A stretch of DNA of 12,782 nt from Thermaceae bacterium (GTDB lineage: Bacteria > Deinococcota > Deinococci > Deinococcales > Marinithermaceae), in contig JALSJG010000098.1 of NCBI GenBank assembly GCA_026989475.1, forward strand, positions 1 to 12,782, in the 5' to 3' direction. Position 1 is the first letter of the stretch, and each line of letters begins with the position of its first letter. Below are positions 1-6,824 of this stretch, one piece after another. Below the pieces are notes generated by a model. That model saw nothing but the letters and a program-made list of their open reading frames with translations. It did not search any database and had not been told where the DNA came from. A program made the position numbers and the translations under genes.

Positions 1-2813
1 GGGCCGCCGGCCGCGACCTCGACCTTGACCTCGGGAATCGGGGCCTCCTCGGGCTTGGCCTCCGCCTTGGGTTCGGCCGAAGCGGTGAGGGGGTGCCGCG
101 CGCCGTTTCCGAGCTTCAGGGCCTGCTCCAGGGCGAGGGCGATCAGGTCCCCCTTGCTGGCCACGAACTTCTTGAAGTAGCTCCCGTAGAGCCCGCCGTT
201 GATGCCCCGGAGCGTGTGGATGATCGCCTCCGGGGGCACGCCGTACTGCAGCGCGATCGAAACTACCCGGCCGAGCGCCTCGGCGTCGGCGTTTTGCTCG
301 TCGCCCGCTTTCCCGGTGGTGAGGATGACCTCGATCGGGTGCTCGCCCTGCATGTTCACGGTGACGAGATACGAGTAGCGGGTGCCGTCGGAGGCGGTGA
401 GTTTCACCATATCGGTGAAACCAAAAAGGCGCCCGGTCCGCTCGAAGACCGGTTCCCCGAAGGGCCGGGCGGCGGGCTCGGCCTTTTCGGGCTCGGACGG
501 GGCTTTCTCCTCGGCCTTTTCCTCCTTCTTCGAGGTGCTGATCACCTGGAACTCGCGGCTCCCGTCGCGGTAGACGGTGATCCCCTTGCACCCCGTCTTC
601 CAGGCCTCGGTGTAGGCGGCCTCGACGTCCTCGACCGAGGCGTGGTTCGGGAGGTTGATGGTCTTGGAGAGGGAGTTGCCCACGTAGCCCTCGCGGTCGA
701 AGGCCCGCTGCACCACCCCCTGCATCCGCACGTGGTCGAGGGGGCTCACGTCGTGGGCGCACTTGAAGACCTTCTGGAGTCGCTCGGGCACGAACGCAAG
801 TCCCTGCACCGAGCCGTGGTTTTCCTGGATCTTCTCGGTGACCTTGTCCCAGTCCCAGCCGCCGTCCTTCTGGTAGTCGGGATGGGGCGGGTAGGCCTCG
901 AGGAGCTCCTTAAAGAGCGGATGGACGAGGGCCTTGTACTCGCCTCCGATCCTTCGCCAGACGAAGGGGGCGAAGACCGGCTCGATCCCCGAGGAGACCC
1001 CCATCAGCATGCTGGTGGTGCCGGTGGGGGCGACGGTGAGGAGGGCGACGTTCCGCCGGGGGCGGATGCCGAGGCCTTTGAAGTATTCCTCGTGCTCGGC
1101 GTAGAGCGGGAAGACCCCCCGCTCCTCGGCGAGCGCCTCGGAGGCGGCGGTGGCTTCTTCCCGCATCGTATCCATAATGCGCTCGACGACCTCGCGGGCT
1201 TCCTCGGAGTCGTAGGCGAGGTCCATCTTGATGAGCGCGTCGGCGAGGCCCATCACCCCGAGCCCGAGCCGGCGAAGGGTCTGGGAGGCTTTCCTGTTGT
1301 CCTCGAGCACGAAGTGGTTCACGTCGAGCACGTTGTCGAGAAAGCGCACCGCGGTGCGCACGTCCCTCTTGAAGGCGTCGAAGTCGAAGGTCTTGTCCTC
1401 TCGGACGTAAGCGGCGAGGTTCATCGCCCCGAGGTCGCAGGGCTCGCCCACGGTGAGGGGGATCTCGCCGCAGGGGTTGGTGGCCCGGATCTCCCAGCGC
1501 TTTCCAAGGCCCTTAAGTGCCGACTTCTCGTTCACCCGATCGATGAAGATGAGCCCCGGCTCGCCGGTGGCCCAGGCGTGCCAGGCGATCTCGTGCCAGA
1601 TCCACTTGGCGGGAACCCCGCCTTCAAAGACCGGAACCGGCCGGGCGCCGTCCTCCCGCTCGGGGAGATCGGGGATCTTGCCGGTGTATTCCCCCTTCAG
1701 GAAGACGGGGTAGTACTTCCCGGGAACCTCCTTGGGCTCAATGGGCCAAAGGGCGTCCTTCTCGAGGGCCTCGATGAAGCGGTTCGTGATCAGGACCGAG
1801 ATGTTGAAGGTTGAAATGTCCCCCTCGGCGGCCTCGCGGTCCAGGTCTTTCGCGGTGAGGAAGTCGAGGAGGTCGGGGTGGGCGACGTCGAGGGTGGCCA
1901 TGCCGGCGCCGCGGCGGGTGCCCCCCTGGCGCACGACCCGGAGGACGGGCGCGTAGACGTAGCGAAGCGTGGCCACCGGGCCGGCGTTCGGGCCGCCGCG
2001 GTTCGCCCACTCGAGGAAGTTGTCGTAGATCTCGATCAGGTAGCTGGTGGGGCCGCTGGCGGTGCCGCCCGAGCTCTTCACCGGGGCGCCCTCGGGGCGG
2101 AGTTTGGAGAAGTCCACGTGGGGTTCCTCCCCGGCGAGCGCGAGCCGGGTGGCCTCGGCGGCGGCGTCCATGATCCCGCCCATGTCGTCCTCGATCTCGA
2201 TCACGTTCTCGGGACGCTCGCGCACGGTGAGCACGCCGTGTTCGCGGGCGAGGGCGGCGAGCTCGGGGGAGAGGGTGCCGTAGACCACCCTCGTCCAGTT
2301 GCGCACCGCGTGGGGGAGTTTTTCGCCGTCGGGGTTGGTGGAAGGCCGCATCAGGCCCTTGATGAAGTCCTCGACATCCTTGTGGTCCGCGTGCATGTAG
2401 GCGAAGCCGCGGACCAGCCCCATCCGCTGCCCCTTGGGGGCCGAGCGGTAGGGGTCGAGGTTGACGCCGTTGCCCCCGCCCACCTTGGTGACCAGGGCGA
2501 GCTTCTTGGCCACCTCCATGATCCCCTCGAAGCTCTCGGGCGGGTTCTCGGTGGCCCCTTGCACGAAGCAGTTCAGCACGTTGCCGTGGGCGGTGGCGGC
2601 GCCGGCGAGCACCCGGCCCCCAGGGCAGAAGCGCTTTTCCTTCATGAGCTTGAAGAAACGCTCGGCCCAGACCTCGCGCTCGGGCTCCTTCTCGGGGAGC
2701 GCGACCCAGTTGGCGACCCGGCGGAACATGCCGTAGATGTCTCCGTCTCCGGGCTGCAGGTACTGGCGCCGGGCGATCGCGTGGGCGTGTTCGTCGAATG
2801 CAGTACGGTTCAT
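1..2813 (-). CDS. nrdJ: Adenosylcobalamin-dependent (class II) ribonucleotide reductase, 3' end cut by window edge
   Basis: Reduces ribonucleotides to deoxyribonucleotides using a radical generated from coenzyme B12; cytoplasmic. The frame is open for 937 complete codons from an ATG at 2813 to the window edge, so the C-terminus is missing. Seen in the translation: NCF with Cys82 (first redox cysteine), NPCGEIPL at 446-453 with the radical-bearing Cys448 and Glu450, EPCDLGAMNL with Cys459 (second redox cysteine), the phosphate-binding APTGTTS at 595-601, and GCKGITVYRDGSR at 741-753, typical of NrdJ. After a charged Lys/Glu/Pro linker (about 760-787) comes a TSCPD-type domain (about 795-905), then a second Pro/Glu/Lys linker that runs off the window. 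A zinc-binding redox tail is expected beyond the edge. No intein interrupts the visible part and no N-terminal ATP-cone is evident. The ribosome site GGGGGAGA at 2821-2828 supports this start. Divergent from gmk, with tandem NrdR-like boxes upstream. Confidence 0.96.
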   Translation of the reverse strand, partial: MNRTAFDEHAHAIARRQYLQPGDGDIYGMFRRVANWVALPEKEPEREVWAERFFKLMKEKRFCPGGRVLAGAATAHGNVLNCFVQGATENPPESFEGIMEVAKKLALVTKVGGGNGVNLDPYRSAPKGQRMGLVRGFAYMHADHKDVEDFIKGLMRPSTNPDGEKLPHAVRNWTRVVYGTLSPELAALAREHGVLTVRERPENVIEIEDDMGGIMDAAAEATRLALAGEEPHVDFSKLRPEGAPVKSSGGTASGPTSYLIEIYDNFLEWANRGGPNAGPVATLRYVYAPVLRVVRQGGTRRGAGMATLDVAHPDLLDFLTAKDLDREAAEGDISTFNISVLITNRFIEALEKDALWPIEPKEVPGKYYPVFLKGEYTGKIPDLPEREDGARPVPVFEGGVPAKWIWHEIAWHAWATGEPGLIFIDRVNEKSALKGLGKRWEIRATNPCGEIPLTVGEPCDLGAMNLAAYVREDKTFDFDAFKRDVRTAVRFLDNVLDVNHFVLEDNRKASQTLRRLGLGVMGLADALIKMDLAYDSEEAREVVERIMDTMREEATAASEALAEERGVFPLYAEHEEYFKGLGIRPRRNVALLTVAPTGTTSMLMGVSSGIEPVFAPFVWRRIGGEYKALVHPLFKELLEAYPPHPDYQKDGGWDWDKVTEKIQENHGSVQGLAFVPERLQKVFKCAHDVSPLDHVRMQGVVQRAFDREGYVGNSLSKTINLPNHASVEDVEAAYTEAWKTGCKGITVYRDGSREFQVISTSKKEEKAEEKAPSEPEKAEPAARPFGEPVFERTGRLFGFTDMVKLTASDGTRYSYLVTVNMQGEHPIEVILTTGKAGDEQNADAEALGRVVSIALQYGVPPEAIIHTLRGINGGLYGSYFKKFVASKGDLIALALEQALKLGNGARHPLTASAEPKAEAKPEEAPIPEVKVEVAAGG

Positions 2814-2824
2814 AGTCCAATCTC

Positions 2825-2871
2825 CCCCTATATATTGCGTTTTCGCTGAATGAGCGTACTACATCTTGGGC
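2825..2871 (-). promoter_or_regulatory. Tandem NrdR-box-like sites before nrdJ, overlapping a -10-like TATATA
   Basis: On the minus strand the 10-mer CAATATATAG (2837-2828) matches all ten positions of the NrdR box core CwATATATwG as I remember it. A second copy, CAAGATGTAG (2868-2859), matches eight of ten. Their starts are 31 bases apart, about three helical turns, which is the usual arrangement of NrdR box pairs before ribonucleotide reductase genes. The outer flanks match less well (acg/ggg and gcc/tac against aca/tgt). The nearer box contains TATATA at 2834-2829, a possible -10 element, although no good -35 stands at the proper distance, and it abuts the ribosome site. Seen: the sequences and spacing. 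Known: NrdR is a zinc-finger/ATP-cone repressor of RNR genes. Inferred: repression of nrdJ by NrdR. Confidence 0.55.
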
Positions 2872-2909
2872 CTGACCGCAACCGGGGATGCACGGGAAGC
2901 CCGGTCGAG

Positions 2910-2939
2910 TTTACCACGGGCGCGGCGCTTTGCTAGGAT
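2910..2939 (+). promoter_or_regulatory. Probable promoter of the gmk-rpoZ-coaBC run
   Basis: TTTACC at 2910-2915 and TAGGAT at 2934-2939 are separated by 18 bases. Each matches its sigma-70 hexamer (TTGACA, TATAAT) at four of six positions. Transcription would start near 2946, leaving a leader of roughly 15 bases that still contains the GGAGG of gmk. No better pair is seen between nrdJ and gmk. Confidence 0.5.
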
Positions 2940-2959
2940 GGGCCCGCTTGGAGGGAGCC

Positions 2960-3661
2960 GTGCCGCAGGGAACGCTCTTCGTGATGACCGGGGCCTCGGG
3001 GGTGGGCAAGGGCACGCTCCGCTCCCGCCTCCTGGAGCGGGTGAAGCTCTACTACTCGATCTCGATGACCACCCGCCCCGCGCGCCCCGGGGAGCGGCAC
3101 GGGGTCGACTACTGGTTCGTGGATCGGGCGCGCTTTCAGGCCGCGATCGAGGCCGGGGCGTTCCTCGAGTACGCCGAGTACGTGGGCAACTACTACGGGA
3201 CGCCCCGGGCGCCGGTCGAGCGCCACCTCGCCCGGGGCGAGGACGTGCTGCTTGAGATCGAGGTCGAAGGGGCGAAGCAGGTCAGGGAAAGGGCGCCCGA
3301 GCTTGGCATCCCGGCGGTCTTCATCTTCATCGTTCCCCCCTCGCTCACCGAGTTGCGCCGGCGGCTTTTGCTTCGTTCGGGGGACGGCGATCCCGCCAAA
3401 CTGAAGGAGATCGCCGCCCGCCTGGCCCGGGCCGAGCGGGAGATCCGCGAGGCCGGGGAGGTGGGGTTTGACTACGTGGTCACAAACGACGTGCTCGAGG
3501 AGGCGACCGACGACCTTGAGCGCATCGTGCGAACCGAGCGCCTCCGGGCGTACCGCCGGGAGGACGCGCTGGCGGCGGCGCTTTCCCGGGATCCTGAGCT
3601 CGAGGCCGAGCTCGACGAGATGGAAAGGTGGTTGATGGAACGTGGCCGAACCCGGAATTGA
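2960..3661 (+). CDS. gmk: Guanylate kinase
   Basis: Phosphorylates GMP to GDP (and dGMP to dGDP) with ATP; cytoplasmic, essential for the GTP and dGTP pools. I start it at GTG 2960, giving 233 residues, because GGAGG at 2950-2954 stands 5 bases upstream. The ATG at 2888 in the same frame adds 24 unlike-family residues and lies upstream of the probable promoter. Seen: P-loop GASGVGKGT at 11-19, the GMP-binding stretch with Ser34 and TTRPARPGE at 37-45, Glu70, YGT at 80-82, LEIEVEGAKQVR at 98-109, and RSGDGDP in the lid region. The family is usually about 205 residues, so the last 25 or so (acidic, alpha-helical in character) are an extension. First gene of a plus-strand run; its last 20 bases overlap the start of rpoZ, suggesting translational coupling. 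Confidence 0.96.
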   Translation: MPQGTLFVMTGASGVGKGTLRSRLLERVKLYYSISMTTRPARPGERHGVDYWFVDRARFQAAIEAGAFLEYAEYVGNYYGTPRAPVERHLARGEDVLLEIEVEGAKQVRERAPELGIPAVFIFIVPPSLTELRRRLLLRSGDGDPAKLKEIAARLARAEREIREAGEVGFDYVVTNDVLEEATDDLERIVRTERLRAYRREDALAAALSRDPELEAELDEMERWLMERGRTRN

Positions 3662-3947
3662 CAAACTGCTCGAGATCGTGGACTCGAAGTACCGGCTCAC
3701 CGTGGTGGTGGCCAAAAGGGCTCAGCAGCTCCTTCGCTACAACTTTAAAAACACCGTGCTCGAGCCCAGGGAGTGGCCCAAGATGCGCACCCTCGAGGGC
3801 GAGGTCCCCGACCCCAACCCGGTGACCTGGGCGATCAAGGAGCTCCAGACCGGTCAGTTCGAGATCGGCGAGAACCTGGTGCCCGAGGACAAGCTCTCGC
3901 GGGTGCTCGACCAGCTCTACCCCGGCGACCTGGAGGAGGAGGCCTAG
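3642..3947 (+). CDS. rpoZ: DNA-directed RNA polymerase omega subunit
   Basis: Omega (101 residues) assists folding and assembly of the beta-prime subunit in RNA polymerase. The translation starts MAEPGIDKLLEIVDSKYRLT and contains the family signature VVVAKRAQQLL at 21-31 and VTWAIKEL at 61-68. It closely resembles Thermus omega as I remember it, both in its opening residues and in the NLVPED stretch near the end; this is the best taxonomic clue in the window. It starts at GTG 3642 inside the end of gmk; AAAGGTGG at 3624-3631 is a passable ribosome site, and coupling to gmk translation is likely. The stop at 3945-3947 is one base before the coaBC start. The gmk-rpoZ pairing is a common bacterial arrangement. 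Confidence 0.97.
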   Translation: MAEPGIDKLLEIVDSKYRLTVVVAKRAQQLLRYNFKNTVLEPREWPKMRTLEGEVPDPNPVTWAIKELQTGQFEIGENLVPEDKLSRVLDQLYPGDLEEEA

Positions 3948-3948
3948 T

Positions 3949-5148
3949 TTGGGCCAGCGGGTTCTTCTCGCGGTGGGCGGGGGCGCCGCGGCGATCAAGG
4001 CGCCCCTCGTCGTGCGTCGTCTGCTCGAGGCCGGGTTCGAGGTCCGCACCCTGGCCACCCCCCGGGCCCTCGCCTTCACCACCGAGCTCGCGCTGGCCAC
4101 CGTGAGCGGCCACCCGGTTGCCACCGAGGGGCGCTGGTTCGCTCCGAGCGGCCGGGTCTTGCACCTTGAGCTTGCGGCCTGGGCCGACCTCGTACTGGTG
4201 GCGCCGGCCACCGCCGCCGACCTCGCCCGGGCGGCCGCCGGCCTCGCCGAGGACCTGCTCTCGGCTACGATCGTCGCCGGGGCGCGGCGGGTGCTCTGGG
4301 CGCCGGCGATGAACCCCGAGATGTGGGCCGACCCCGCGGTCCAGGAAAACGTCGCCCGGCTCAGGGCCCGGGGCCACGCCTTCGCCGGCCCCGCCTACGG
4401 GGCGATGGCGGCGGTGGGGGAGGCGCCCGGGCTCGGGCGGATGCTCGAGCCCGAGGAGCTCGCCACCCGGGTCCGCTACCACCTTGCCGAAAAGGACTAC
4501 GCCGGGCGCACGGTCCTGGTCACCGCCGGTCCCACCCGCGAGTACCTCGACCCGGTGCGGTTCCTCTCGAACCCCTCCTCGGGCAAGATGGGCTACGCCG
4601 TGGCCGAGGCCGCCCGGGACCGGGGGGCGCGGGTGATCCTGGTGCACGGGCCCACCCACCTCCCCGAACCCTTCGGGGTCCAGATGGTTTCGGTGGAGAG
4701 CGCCGGGGAGATGCATCGGGCGGTGCTCGAGCACTTTCCCGAGGCCGACCTCGTGGTCATGGCGGCGGCGGTGGCGGACTGGCGGCCGGCGGAGCGGAAA
4801 GGGGAAAAAGAGCCCAAGACGGGGGAAGAAAAATCCCTCCGCCTCGTTCGCACCCCCGACATCCTGGCCGAGCTCGGGAGGCAAAAGCGCCAGCAGGTCC
4901 TGGTGGGGTTCGCGATGGAGACGCACGAGGGGCTTTCCCGGGCCTACGCCAAGCTTAAGCGGAAGAACCTCGACCTGATCTGCCTCAACTACCCCACCGA
5001 CCCCGAGACCGCCTTCGGCGCCGACGAGAACCGGCTCGTGGTGATCGAGCGCACGGGGCGGACCGAGGCCTGGGGCAGGGCCTCGAAGCGGGCGCTCGCC
5101 GAGCGGTTGTTAACCCGCGCCCTGGGCTTTATGCAAAAGGCTGTATAA
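3949..5148 (+). CDS. coaBC: Bifunctional phosphopantothenoylcysteine decarboxylase / phosphopantothenate-cysteine ligase
   Basis: Carries out two consecutive steps of coenzyme A synthesis: joining 4'-phosphopantothenate to cysteine (C-terminal CoaB), then FMN-dependent decarboxylation to 4'-phosphopantetheine (N-terminal CoaC). 399 residues, the usual length. Start TTG 3949, with AGGAGG at 3937-3942. CoaC part (1 to about 180): HLELAAWAD with the active-site His72, PATAADLARAAAG at 86-98, PAMNPEMW at 119-126. CoaB part (about 186-395): VTAGPTREYLDPVRFLSN, SSGKMGYAVAEAARDRGA at 210-227, AAAVADWRP at 272-280, GFAMET at 320-325. Odd: the CoaC part contains no cysteine. The stretch aligning with the ACGD motif of E. 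coli Dfp reads MAAVGEAPGLGRML (153-166). Its stop codon lies inside the -10 hexamer of argR. Confidence 0.95.
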   Translation: MGQRVLLAVGGGAAAIKAPLVVRRLLEAGFEVRTLATPRALAFTTELALATVSGHPVATEGRWFAPSGRVLHLELAAWADLVLVAPATAADLARAAAGLAEDLLSATIVAGARRVLWAPAMNPEMWADPAVQENVARLRARGHAFAGPAYGAMAAVGEAPGLGRMLEPEELATRVRYHLAEKDYAGRTVLVTAGPTREYLDPVRFLSNPSSGKMGYAVAEAARDRGARVILVHGPTHLPEPFGVQMVSVESAGEMHRAVLEHFPEADLVVMAAAVADWRPAERKGEKEPKTGEEKSLRLVRTPDILAELGRQKRQQVLVGFAMETHEGLSRAYAKLKRKNLDLICLNYPTDPETAFGADENRLVVIERTGRTEAWGRASKRALAERLLTRALGFMQKAV

Positions 5149-5149
5149 T
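5144..5149 (+). promoter_or_regulatory. Perfect -10 hexamer (TATAAT) before argR, on the coaBC stop codon
   Basis: TATAAT at 5144-5149 matches the consensus fully and contains the TAA stop of coaBC (5146-5148). No convincing -35 stands 16-18 bases upstream (CCTGGG at 17), so it is either weak without help or needs an activator. It would give argR a leader of about 23 bases, and so an expression route separate from the gmk promoter. Confidence 0.5.
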
Positions 5150-5178
5150 CCCCGAAGAAAACCCGGGAGGGATGCCGC

Positions 5179-5637
5179 ATGCCGAATAAGGAACTGCGCC
5201 ATAAGAAAATTCAGGAGATCGTGGCTCGCGAGGAGATCTCGACCCAGGCCGAGCTCGTCGAGCGGCTCCGTCAGGAGGGGTTCAACGTCACCCAGGCCAC
5301 GGTGAGCCGCGACATCAGCGAGCTGCGCTTGGTTCGCGTGCCCCTTGGGAAGGGAAAGCACAAGTACGCGCTGGCGCCGATTGAGCTCGAGGAGGACGTG
5401 GAGGCCGAGCTCAAGCGCCAGTTCAAGGAGTTCGTCCACGATATCGACCGGGGCGGGAACATCATCGTGCTTCGCACCGCCCTGGGCCACGCCGCGGGCA
5501 TCGCGCTCCTCATCGACAAGCTAAGGGACGACGACCTGGTGGGCACCCTCGCCGGCGACGACACGATCTTGGTGGTGGCCCGGGGGGAGTCCGAGGCCGA
5601 GCGCCTCGAACGCTACTTTGAGGAGCTGCTGGTTTAG
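5179..5637 (+). CDS. argR: Arginine repressor ArgR/AhrC family
   Basis: Hexameric arginine-responsive regulator of arginine synthesis and breakdown genes. 152 residues, normal length. The N-terminal winged helix-turn-helix (1 to about 68) includes the recognition segment NVTQATVSRDISELRL at 36-51, with the conserved Ser43-Arg44 pair. The C-terminal oligomerisation and arginine-binding domain (about 80-150) has GHAAGIALLID at 103-113 and VGTLAGDDTI at 121-130, whose Asp pair 127-128 binds arginine in the family. ATG 5179 follows GGAGG (5166-5170) by 8 bases. 30 bases separate it from coaBC and hold a perfect -10, so it may be partly independent of the upstream genes. No arginine gene lies in the window, so its targets are elsewhere. 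Confidence 0.96.
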   Translation: MPNKELRHKKIQEIVAREEISTQAELVERLRQEGFNVTQATVSRDISELRLVRVPLGKGKHKYALAPIELEEDVEAELKRQFKEFVHDIDRGGNIIVLRTALGHAAGIALLIDKLRDDDLVGTLAGDDTILVVARGESEAERLERYFEELLV

Positions 5638-6258
5638 TTGGAAGCCGTTCCCCTTTTTCTCAAGGCGTTCACCACGCTTCTCGTGGTGATGGACCCGGTG
5701 GGGCTGGCACCGGTCTTCGTGGCGCTGGCAGGGGACCGTCCCGCGTCCGAGCGGCTTCGGATCGCCCGGCGAGCGGTCGCGATCGCCACCATGCTTTTGG
5801 TCTTCTTCGGTTTTTTCGGCGAGCCCCTGCTCCGCTACCTGGGGATCGGCCTTTCCGCCTTTCGCACCGCCGGCGGGCTCTTGCTCTTCAAGATCGCCCT
5901 CGACATGGTCTTCGTGCACCGGGTGCGCGAGACCCCGGAAGAGGAGGAGGAGGCCCGGATGCGCGAGGACATCAGCGTTTTTCCTCTCGCGATCCCCTTG
6001 CTCGTGGGCCCGGGGGCGATGGCCAGCATCCTGGTGCTGGTGGCCGAGGCCCGGCATGTTTCCGGCGGGCCCTTCGCGGTGGCGCTGGCGGCGGCACTGG
6101 TGCTTCTTTTCGCCTACCTCGCCCTCCGGCTGGCCGCGGCCCTGAGCCGCTGGCTGGGCCGGACCGGGGTGAACGTGGTCACCCGGGTCCTCGGCGTCCT
6201 GCTCGCGGCGCTCGCGGTGCAGTTCGTCTTCGACGGGGTGGCCGGGGCCTTCTTTTAA
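5638..6258 (+). CDS. MarC family integral membrane protein
   Basis: Polytopic inner-membrane protein of the MarC family (206 residues, usual length). The function of this family is not settled; the name comes from an E. coli neighbour of the mar operon, and a direct role in antibiotic resistance was later disputed. Six hydrophobic segments are visible at about 6-30, 46-64, 72-92, 115-139, 143-170 and 178-203. Signature pieces are MDPVGLAPVFVAL at 18-30 and FPLAIPLLVGPGA at 115-127. A run of glutamates at 101-105 sits in the loop between segments 3 and 4. TTG 5638 directly follows the argR stop with no spacer; GAGGAG about 13 bases upstream is a distant ribosome site, so translation is probably coupled to argR. 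Last gene of the plus-strand run, convergent with speD. Confidence 0.9.
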   Translation: MEAVPLFLKAFTTLLVVMDPVGLAPVFVALAGDRPASERLRIARRAVAIATMLLVFFGFFGEPLLRYLGIGLSAFRTAGGLLLFKIALDMVFVHRVRETPEEEEEARMREDISVFPLAIPLLVGPGAMASILVLVAEARHVSGGPFAVALAAALVLLFAYLALRLAAALSRWLGRTGVNVVTRVLGVLLAALAVQFVFDGVAGAFF

Positions 6259-6283
6259 AAGCAGAAGGCCGGCCCAGCCGGCC
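6257..6283 (-). terminator. Intrinsic terminator for speD
   Basis: Read on the minus strand, a perfect 7-bp GC stem (GGCCGGC/GCCGGCC, arms 6283-6277 and 6273-6267, 3-base loop) is followed by TTCTGCTTTT. It lies 21 bases past the speD stop. On the plus strand the hairpin is followed by GGCGGGG, so it is not a good terminator for the marC-family gene. Confidence 0.7.
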
Positions 6284-6303
6284 GGCGGGGATTGCGAGCC
6301 GGG

Positions 6304-6744
6304 TTAGGCGATCCGGGCTTCGAGGTACTCCCGTTCGCCCTCGAGGATCATCCGGGCCTCTTCGGGGTTCTTGGGGTACTCCTTGCCGCGGTTTACCAGG
6401 TAGGTCTCGTAGCGCCGGATGCCAAAGGCCTCGGTGAGGTAACGCACCGCGGTTTCCACCTCGAAGTCCTTGCAGGAGAAGATGTCCACGCTAATAAAGC
6501 GCCGTTTGGGGAAGGTGTGGATGGCGATGTGGGACTCGGCGATGATGACCACGCCGGCGAGTCCCTCGTCCTCCTCGGTCTGGCCCCGGTACTCGTAAAC
6601 CGAGGGCGGGAGGACCTTGGTCATCTCCATCTTCTCGGGAAGTTCATCGAGGGTGCGGTAGACCAGAACCTTGTCGGCGAGCTTCGCGGGATCGGCGTCG
6701 TAGCCGTCGATCATCAGGTGAGGCCCAAACCCGAAGAGCTCCAT
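6304..6744 (-). CDS. speD: S-adenosylmethionine decarboxylase proenzyme (bacterial class 1B)
   Basis: Decarboxylates S-adenosylmethionine to the aminopropyl donor used to make spermidine and, in thermophiles, longer polyamines; cytoplasmic. 146 residues. The pyruvoyl cofactor arises by self-cleavage before Ser71 in IIAESHIAIHTFP (67-79); Glu70, His76 and Cys91 (in SVDIFSC) are the other catalytic residues of the family and are all present. ATG 6744 is preceded by a near-perfect AAAGGAGGT (AGGAGG at 6757-6752, 7 bases away). The frame stays open upstream to 7038, but that extension crosses the promoter and does not resemble SpeD. Single-gene transcript: consensus promoter 50 bases upstream, terminator just downstream. 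Divergent from sdhC across an unusual repeat-bearing region. Confidence 0.97.
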   Translation of the reverse strand: MELFGFGPHLMIDGYDADPAKLADKVLVYRTLDELPEKMEMTKVLPPSVYEYRGQTEEDEGLAGVVIIAESHIAIHTFPKRRFISVDIFSCKDFEVETAVRYLTEAFGIRRYETYLVNRGKEYPKNPEEARMILEGEREYLEARIA

Positions 6745-6765
6745 CTCCCAACCTCCTTTCCTCGA

Positions 6766-6786
6766 GGGCGCGGGGTACCCCCGCCC
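6766..6786 (-). other. Hairpin in the speD leader
   Basis: A near-palindrome of 21 bases centred on GGGGTACCCC (outer arms of 5 bp, one mismatch, inner arm of 3 bp). With transcription starting near 6789, it would form the very 5' end of the speD mRNA, 8 bases before the ribosome site. Such 5' hairpins often stabilise mRNA; a role in control is only possible. Confidence 0.45.
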
Positions 6787-6795
6787 GCTAATGGC

Positions 6796-6824
6796 ATTAT
6801 GGGGGGCCTGGCTCACTTTGTCAA
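6796..6824 (-). promoter_or_regulatory. Near-consensus sigma-70 promoter for speD
   Basis: TTGACA (6824-6819), 17 bases, CATAAT (6801-6796): six of six and five of six matches with ideal spacing, facing speD. The start should be near 6789, with a leader of about 45 bases. The -35 hexamer is the end of one arm of the 12-bp inverted repeat, so a protein bound there would compete with RNA polymerase. Confidence 0.85.

Noticed and set aside
93..1814. Plus-strand open frame of 573 codons
   Set aside because: It is antisense to nrdJ, is repetitive in Gly/Val/Leu/His and has no family features; antisense frames stay open because third codon positions in the real gene are nearly all G or C.
1..2813. 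Intein in nrdJ
   Set aside because: Inteins are common in thermophile reductases, but the visible reading frame runs through all active-site motifs without an insertion.
1878..2849. Plus-strand open frame of 323 codons over the nrdJ start
   Set aside because: Same antisense shadow of nrdJ; no ribosome site or recognisable motif.
2814..2887. Cobalamin riboswitch before nrdJ
   Set aside because: The space to gmk is too short and no B12-box-like sequence is seen.
3835..4926. Minus-strand open frame of 363 codons
   Set aside because: Antisense to rpoZ and coaBC, both of which have clear motifs in their own frames.
5128..5150. ARG box for argR autoregulation
   Set aside because: TTATGCA and TATAAT resemble half-sites only loosely and do not form the expected 18-base palindrome.
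5521..6057. Minus-strand open frame of 178 codons
   Set aside because: Antisense to argR and the MarC gene, His/Gly/Gln-rich shadow.
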